Shown here: positions 60,201-64,000 of the stretch, piece after piece
How the letters are laid out: the number at the start of each line of letters is the position of its first letter
Numbering within the stretch: the first letter of the stretch is position 1
Assembly (NCBI GenBank): GCA_015067315.1
Contig: SVMR01000003.1
Coordinates: forward strand, 79,737-143,736
Origin: Oscillospiraceae bacterium
Lineage (GTDB): Bacteria; Bacillota; Clostridia; Oscillospirales; Ruminococcaceae
Direction of reading: 5' to 3'
Length of the DNA: 64,000 nt
The notes under the pieces: model-generated
The model's input: the letters and a program-made list of their open reading frames with translations, nothing else
What the model was told of the DNA's origin: nothing
Databases searched by the model: none
Made by a program: the position numbers and the translations under genes

Positions 60201-63200
60201 ACGAATACGCAGTAGAAAACGGAACGTACAACAAAGTTACCAAAACTGTTGTGGGCGATGCAAGCGCTCCTTCCGTTGTCACAACCGAATATACCGATAA
60301 ACACGGAAACATTGCAAAAACCGGCAAAATCATTGACGGTGTTGAATATTTCGATACCTATACTTATGACTACGTCGGAAACAATATAGGTGTCCTCACC
60401 GCAGCAGATTCCGCAAAAGGACTGGGTTCAACCTCCGCGTATGAATACAACCACAACGGACAGGTAACAAAAACAATCAACGCCAACAGCCAGTTCACTA
60501 CTAATACATACAATGAATTTGGAAGGCTTGTTACCTCTACCGACTATGCAGGAACGCCTACCAATTACACCTACGATTCCCTTGGAAGACTTACAAGCCA
60601 GACAATAACCATCGAAAACGGCAAAACTTCCACCACGAAGTATGAATACGATGCCGCGGGCAACATTATCCGTGAATGGAACCAGGTCAATGCGGTGGGT
60701 TCTGCGGCACAATGGAACAAAACCGAATATACCTATGACAGCCGCAACCGCCTTACTTCCGTAAAACAGTACAACGGCAGCACCCTTGCAAGCACAACAA
60801 ACTATACTTATGACGGAGTGGGCAACGTCCTCACCATGACCTCCGGCGGAAAAACTACCACCTACACCTACGACAGGTTCGGCAACGTCCTTACGGAAAA
60901 AGACGCTCTCAACAATACGAAGACATATCATTACAACGGAATAGGTCGTCTTGAATCCGTAACGGATAAAAACGATGTTGAAACCGAATACTTCTACGAT
61001 GCTCTCGGAAGAATCGTTAAAACCGAAGCAACAGACAGTTCCGGAACGGAAGTTCAGCTTTTCACCTATTCCAAAACAGGACAGGTTCTTTCAAAAGCAA
61101 ACGAGGACACAACAACTTCCTATACTTATGATGATTTAGGAAGAGTTGAAACCATAACGGAACTTTACGAAGGTTATTCGGACATTCCGGAATACGAAGA
61201 CCCTGCTCCGGAACCCAACCCGGAACCGGAAGAACCCGAGCCAGAGCCAGAACCTGAACCGGAAGAACCCGAACCCGGCGCTGAGTTTACGGTAACCCTT
61301 AACCTCAACGGCGGAGGACTTCCCATTGGTTCAAGCACAACAATCACGGTACAAAACGGAGATACATATTCTCTTCCGACGCCTACCCGCACAAGATATA
61401 CCTTCCTCGGTTGGTATTACGGAAGTGAAAAAATCGAAAACGGCGATACTGTAAATCTTACTGAAGATGCAACTTTTACCGCAATGTGGAACGGAATCGG
61501 AGGAATTATAACCGACCCGATTACTCCTCCAATTATCGAAATGGGTGAAGAAGATGAGGAAGAATCTTCGACATTTTCCCTTGAAGAAACAAGCGAAACA
61601 GACACAGCCACCGCAAGTTATTGTAAAACTTATACATATGACCTTGCCGGAAATCGTACAGGATTTACACTTGAAAAAGGCGGTGAAACGGTTCATAATA
61701 TTAATTACAGTTACGATAACCTGAATCGTCTTTCGACCGTTTCTGAAAACGGAGCCATAGAGGCAACATATACATACGATATAAACGGTAATCGTGCTTC
61801 CCTTACACTCGGCAACGGGGTTGTGACAACTTACAGTTACAACCTTGCGAACTGGGTGACGAACCTTTCCAACAAGAATAGCAATGGAGCGACCCTCTCC
61901 AGCTATGCATACACCTACTATGCTTCGGGAAACCAAAAGAGCAAAACGGATAACACCGGAAAAGTAACAAGCTATGTTTATGACGGACTCGGAAGGCTTA
62001 CGAGTGAGAGCGAAAGCGGCGGAGTAACGCTGAGTTACACTTATGATTCTGCAGGAAACCGCACAAAACTCACCTCAAGCGGAACGGAAAGCTATGTAAT
62101 CGATTACACTTACAACAGCGTAAACCAGCTTACGAGTGAAGTTAAAACCGAAAGCGGAGCGACGGAAATCACTGGTTACACCTACGACGCCAACGGAAAC
62201 ATGCTTTCCAAAACTTCACCGGAAGGAACCCAGGCTAACACTTACAACAACCTGAACCAGCTTGTTTCTTCCATTACGGCAGGTGTTACGAGCAGCTATG
62301 CTTACAACGTTGACGGAATCCGGACTTCCAAAACAGTAGGTACAACAACCACAGATTACCTTCTTGACGGCGGAAATGTTGTTGCAGAAGCTCAAAACGG
62401 CGATGTAACAGCTACTTATTTACGCGGTGCAAATCTTTTGAGCATGGACAACGGAACGAGCACGAGCTACTATCTTTTCAATGCTCATGGGGATGTAACG
62501 GGACTTACTAACGGTGCTCAAACCGTAACGAAGTCTTACGATTATGATGCATTTGGTAATGAAAAGAATCCGTCTGCAACCGACAATAACCCCTTCCGTT
62601 ACTGTGGTGAATATTACGACAAAGAAACCGGAACTTACTATTTAAGAGCGAGATATTATGACCCGACAATAGGACGCTTTACACAGCAGGACACCCATTG
62701 GAACACCGCAAACATGATTTATGGGGATAACCCCAACAAAATCAATGAACGAGAAGATGCGCTGGGATTAAAGGCATACACATACACGCCGAGCATTGGT
62801 TCCATTATGCAGAGTGGGAATTTGTATGTTTATTGCGTTAATAATCCTATAAATAATATTGACCCCAGCGGAGAATTTTCTGATATAATAGTTTGGAGTT
62901 GGAGCTATGGAGGAGGCATTGCTTTATTAGATGGTCCCCTTCCGGTTGGAGATGTTATTGGTTTAGTGGTTGCTGTTGGAGGTACCTTAATCGGCGGAAG
63001 CATTATTATCTACAATGCTATTATGTACGCTTCTAATGATGATGAACACGATAAACAACTTGATACTTCTGAGCCATCTGCACCATCCGAACCAGCGAAA
63101 CCATATGCTGACAAAGATGCACGGTTGTATGGAAAACCTGGAGATATAAATATTGAAGACGAGAAAGAAACCAAAATAGGCTCCGATGGAAGAGCAATAA

Positions 63201-63340
63201 AGGAACGTCATAATACAGATCACAACACTCCAAAATATCATACGAACCCTCACGATCATGACATAACGTGGGATTCTAATGGAAACCCTCATTTTAGCAA
63301 ACCTATTAATTATTATGACAAAGTTCCTAAATTATATTAA
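57203..63340 (+). CDS. Secreted RHS/YD-repeat polymorphic toxin (WapA/teneurin-like) with internal InlB-B-like repeat and variable C-terminal tip
   Basis: Signal peptide; many YDxxGN/YTYD repeats; PE-rich linker + TVTLNLNGGGLPIG...TYSLPTPTRTRYTFLGWYYGSEKIENGDTVNLTEDATFTAMW; RHS core RYYDPTIGRFTQQD...YVYCVNNPINNIDPSG. Confidence 0.95.
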   Translation: MKNFKKLLSLLLAFLFVLQLFPLKYIGNFAVEAFALESDQNTNGYNFDIPKESDNTINVEIPETIIEPEGYSYEETLYEYEYDDSLSENENRFLEIIFENTHFSELTNDEKVFVCSYISLTENQLETLEQKEYSIVTSANIVDLGTKSGKTFNEIVALNLSPNTIDRILNEFHIYLENVQDSILGTATDNTIRNYLLNGYKVEEAVNAYAISQTINIETDELLSSERCEDDKTSLNENETAQIEEFAFNYSVSPSAILSYAAENDVTAAEIESTATAIDANVSTILGNYSTTSTSEESSEEIHPPYYYKYDENENVSLNTGELIYETIDYTIPGRNGLDLVIGRRYRSQDSKKSELYLYEYYNSDHLYRTVKSVGNGHNVKIYGLGEGWSFSFPSIETINGNKYVHLSNGEVYQINTKAGETLRLIGYKYYDVRIDHYYPNGTDSSPLYKLKYYDGRQEYFTSDGKISKIEDRFGNCITFVHSKQNGYPYITITDTLGQNTILSGTATEEGHRMTVSLPNGEELNYDVIEHESGMKAISSYEDAAGNKTNYSYSLLECEYYNTSSSYSKYYNPYFVLSTITHPTYAQTEFSYEIERKDTNVVYSYYIDTVPKIASRKDIIEEDEYNSLVYDYINPNNSDSNEIYVTITDADGVVTKSTFDSSNALESVEIFDYDNSVIQKTEYMYDILHDPEGETVYYYNSNGSIQLESTVMYRYNSYHLIDKQWSTYAEGNDTDNSKYLTTYSYSDGFLDYKIYNTNESTKVTLNNYIHYNKKYIYKSDISVNGTVVQTSDYTYDNIGNITEVKTYGTDPDISETVKYVYNEDGFLEKEEHVEVKKFDGTYAEGTPQYEGGTHQYQYGTIIFNYTYDNSGRLASSTDGKGNTTEYEYDALGNVTKITNPDDTTVTYTYNYSDNYVIVKDENGAQIKYTYTPLGLEYETVDVLTGNVITRKEYDNKSRLIKVSEFIYGSVTEYEYDYLDRIISETVKQGNTVLSQTLYSYEYAVENGTYNKVTKTVVGDASAPSVVTTEYTDKHGNIAKTGKIIDGVEYFDTYTYDYVGNNIGVLTAADSAKGLGSTSAYEYNHNGQVTKTINANSQFTTNTYNEFGRLVTSTDYAGTPTNYTYDSLGRLTSQTITIENGKTSTTKYEYDAAGNIIREWNQVNAVGSAAQWNKTEYTYDSRNRLTSVKQYNGSTLASTTNYTYDGVGNVLTMTSGGKTTTYTYDRFGNVLTEKDALNNTKTYHYNGIGRLESVTDKNDVETEYFYDALGRIVKTEATDSSGTEVQLFTYSKTGQVLSKANEDTTTSYTYDDLGRVETITELYEGYSDIPEYEDPAPEPNPEPEEPEPEPEPEPEEPEPGAEFTVTLNLNGGGLPIGSSTTITVQNGDTYSLPTPTRTRYTFLGWYYGSEKIENGDTVNLTEDATFTAMWNGIGGIITDPITPPIIEMGEEDEEESSTFSLEETSETDTATASYCKTYTYDLAGNRTGFTLEKGGETVHNINYSYDNLNRLSTVSENGAIEATYTYDINGNRASLTLGNGVVTTYSYNLANWVTNLSNKNSNGATLSSYAYTYYASGNQKSKTDNTGKVTSYVYDGLGRLTSESESGGVTLSYTYDSAGNRTKLTSSGTESYVIDYTYNSVNQLTSEVKTESGATEITGYTYDANGNMLSKTSPEGTQANTYNNLNQLVSSITAGVTSSYAYNVDGIRTSKTVGTTTTDYLLDGGNVVAEAQNGDVTATYLRGANLLSMDNGTSTSYYLFNAHGDVTGLTNGAQTVTKSYDYDAFGNEKNPSATDNNPFRYCGEYYDKETGTYYLRARYYDPTIGRFTQQDTHWNTANMIYGDNPNKINEREDALGLKAYTYTPSIGSIMQSGNLYVYCVNNPINNIDPSGEFSDIIVWSWSYGGGIALLDGPLPVGDVIGLVVAVGGTLIGGSIIIYNAIMYASNDDEHDKQLDTSEPSAPSEPAKPYADKDARLYGKPGDINIEDEKETKIGSDGRAIKERHNTDHNTPKYHTNPHDHDITWDSNGNPHFSKPINYYDKVPKLY

Positions 63341-63351
63341 GGAGAAAAATT

Positions 63352-63588
63352 ATGACTACAGAAGAACTATATGATAATATTTCTCGCGGTGGAGAAATTG
63401 AATTCAATTATAATAATAAGCACTATTCCATTACACATATTGAACAAGGTATAATTGTAATGGAAGCCTACAATGATGATAGTGAGCAAATATATTCGCA
63501 AAGTGAAGAAGTTGGCGAATATATTATTCAGGGTAAGAAGTTGAAAGATATCCTTGATGAAATTATTATTACATTCCGTTGTTTTTAA
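63352..63588 (+). CDS. Candidate immunity protein for the RHS C-terminal toxin
   Basis: 78-aa acidic ORF with SD AAGGAG, starting 11 nt after the RHS stop codon. Confidence 0.65.
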   Translation: MTTEELYDNISRGGEIEFNYNNKHYSITHIEQGIIVMEAYNDDSEQIYSQSEEVGEYIIQGKKLKDILDEIIITFRCF

Positions 63589-63618
63589 TTTCAAGCCCCT
63601 CTTTTGAGGGGCTTGAAG
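63589..63618 (+). terminator. Hairpin after the candidate immunity gene
   Basis: TTTCAAGCCCCTCTTTTGAGGGGCTTGAA. Confidence 0.7.
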
Positions 63619-63761
63619 TAAAACTTATACATATGACCTTGCGGGAAATCGTACAGGTTTCACTCTTGAAAAAGGCGGTGAAACGGTTCATAATATTAGT
63701 TACAGTTACGATAACCTGAATCGTCTTTTGACCGTTTCTGAAAACGGAGCCATAGAGGCAA
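63618..63761 (+). pseudogene. Displaced RHS-repeat fragment (orphan RHS remnant)
   Basis: 144 bp aligning without gaps to 61623-61766 with 6 differences by eye; open in frame (KTYTYDLAGNRTGFTLEKGGETVHNISYSYDNLNRLLTVSENGAIEASY). Confidence 0.85.
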
Positions 63762-63777
63762 GTTATATAAACAAAAA

Positions 63778-63824
63778 GCAGGAGCCGTCATCGTTTTGAT
63801 GACAGCTCCTCTTTTGTTTTGTTG
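63778..63824 (+). terminator. Terminator hairpin
   Basis: AGGAGCCGTCATC GTTTT GATGACAGCTCCT followed by CTTTTGTTTTG. Confidence 0.75.
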
Positions 63825-63842
63825 TATTCCGATTTTTTCTAT

Positions 63843-64000
63843 CTATCTTCCGTATTTCTTCCAGTCAAGAGCCTGACCGCACCGGTCGCAGTATGCCTGA
63901 TATTCCCGTTCAAGCGTTATTCCGCACCTTGGACACACCGGGTATTCATACCCCTCCGCACAAACAAAGCTCTCCTTAACCGCCATGGAAAGCCTGTAAG
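63843..64000 (-). CDS. Small zinc-ribbon-like protein, probably truncated at the window edge
   Basis: MAVKESFVCAEGYEYPVCPRCGITLEREYQAYCDRCGQALDWKKYGR; reading frame stays open upstream of ATG at 63986. Confidence 0.65.
   Translation of the reverse strand, partial: YRLSMAVKESFVCAEGYEYPVCPRCGITLEREYQAYCDRCGQALDWKKYGR

Larger units (their letters stand above)
54629..64000. mobile_element. Left end of an integrative element inserted at tRNA-Ala(CGC); right end outside window
   Basis: Tyrosine integrase ends ~85 bp from the tRNA 3' end, adjacent xis-like gene, 11-bp tandem direct repeat, composition shift, toxin cargo. Confidence 0.7.

Noticed and set aside
59800-62600. Regularly spaced similar sequences considered as a CRISPR or tandem DNA repeat
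   Set aside because: They encode degenerate in-frame YD/RHS repeats, not identical repeats with unique spacers

Overview
This 64 kb window looks like a chromosomal segment of a spore-forming, Clostridia-like Firmicute. About 54 kb is ordinary core genome: trpS, ymdB-like, fakA/DAK2-DegV-like, ribokinase, trxA, rarA, glyA, acpP, archaeal/eukaryotic-type proS, M18 aminopeptidase, coaE, Sua5/YwlC, prfA, class II nrdJ, a Ca2+/Na+ antiporter family gene, ABC transporters, an mreB homologue, recD2, dpaA-dpaB, MATE/MarR and a CDF transporter. There are two tRNA genes, Gln(CTG) on - and Ala(CGC) on +. At least six intergenic spacers carry related palindromic repeat modules. A likely yybP-ykoY (Mn2+) riboswitch precedes the antiporter. 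Several clean promoter/operator architectures are visible by eye. The right end, from about 54.7 kb to beyond the window edge, looks like one end of an integrative element inserted at the 3' end of tRNA-Ala(CGC): tyrosine integrase, excisionase-like protein, solitary MazF/PemK-type toxin, then a 2045-aa secreted RHS/YD-repeat polymorphic toxin. That toxin has an InlB-B-like insert, a His-rich C-terminal tip, an adjacent small candidate immunity gene, and a displaced 144-bp RHS fragment (about 96% identical by eye) downstream. The RHS tip, immunity gene and orphan fragment are the strongest candidate for something new. All calls were made by reading sequence and translations; no searches were run. 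No rRNA, CRISPR array or intact IS element was recognised.
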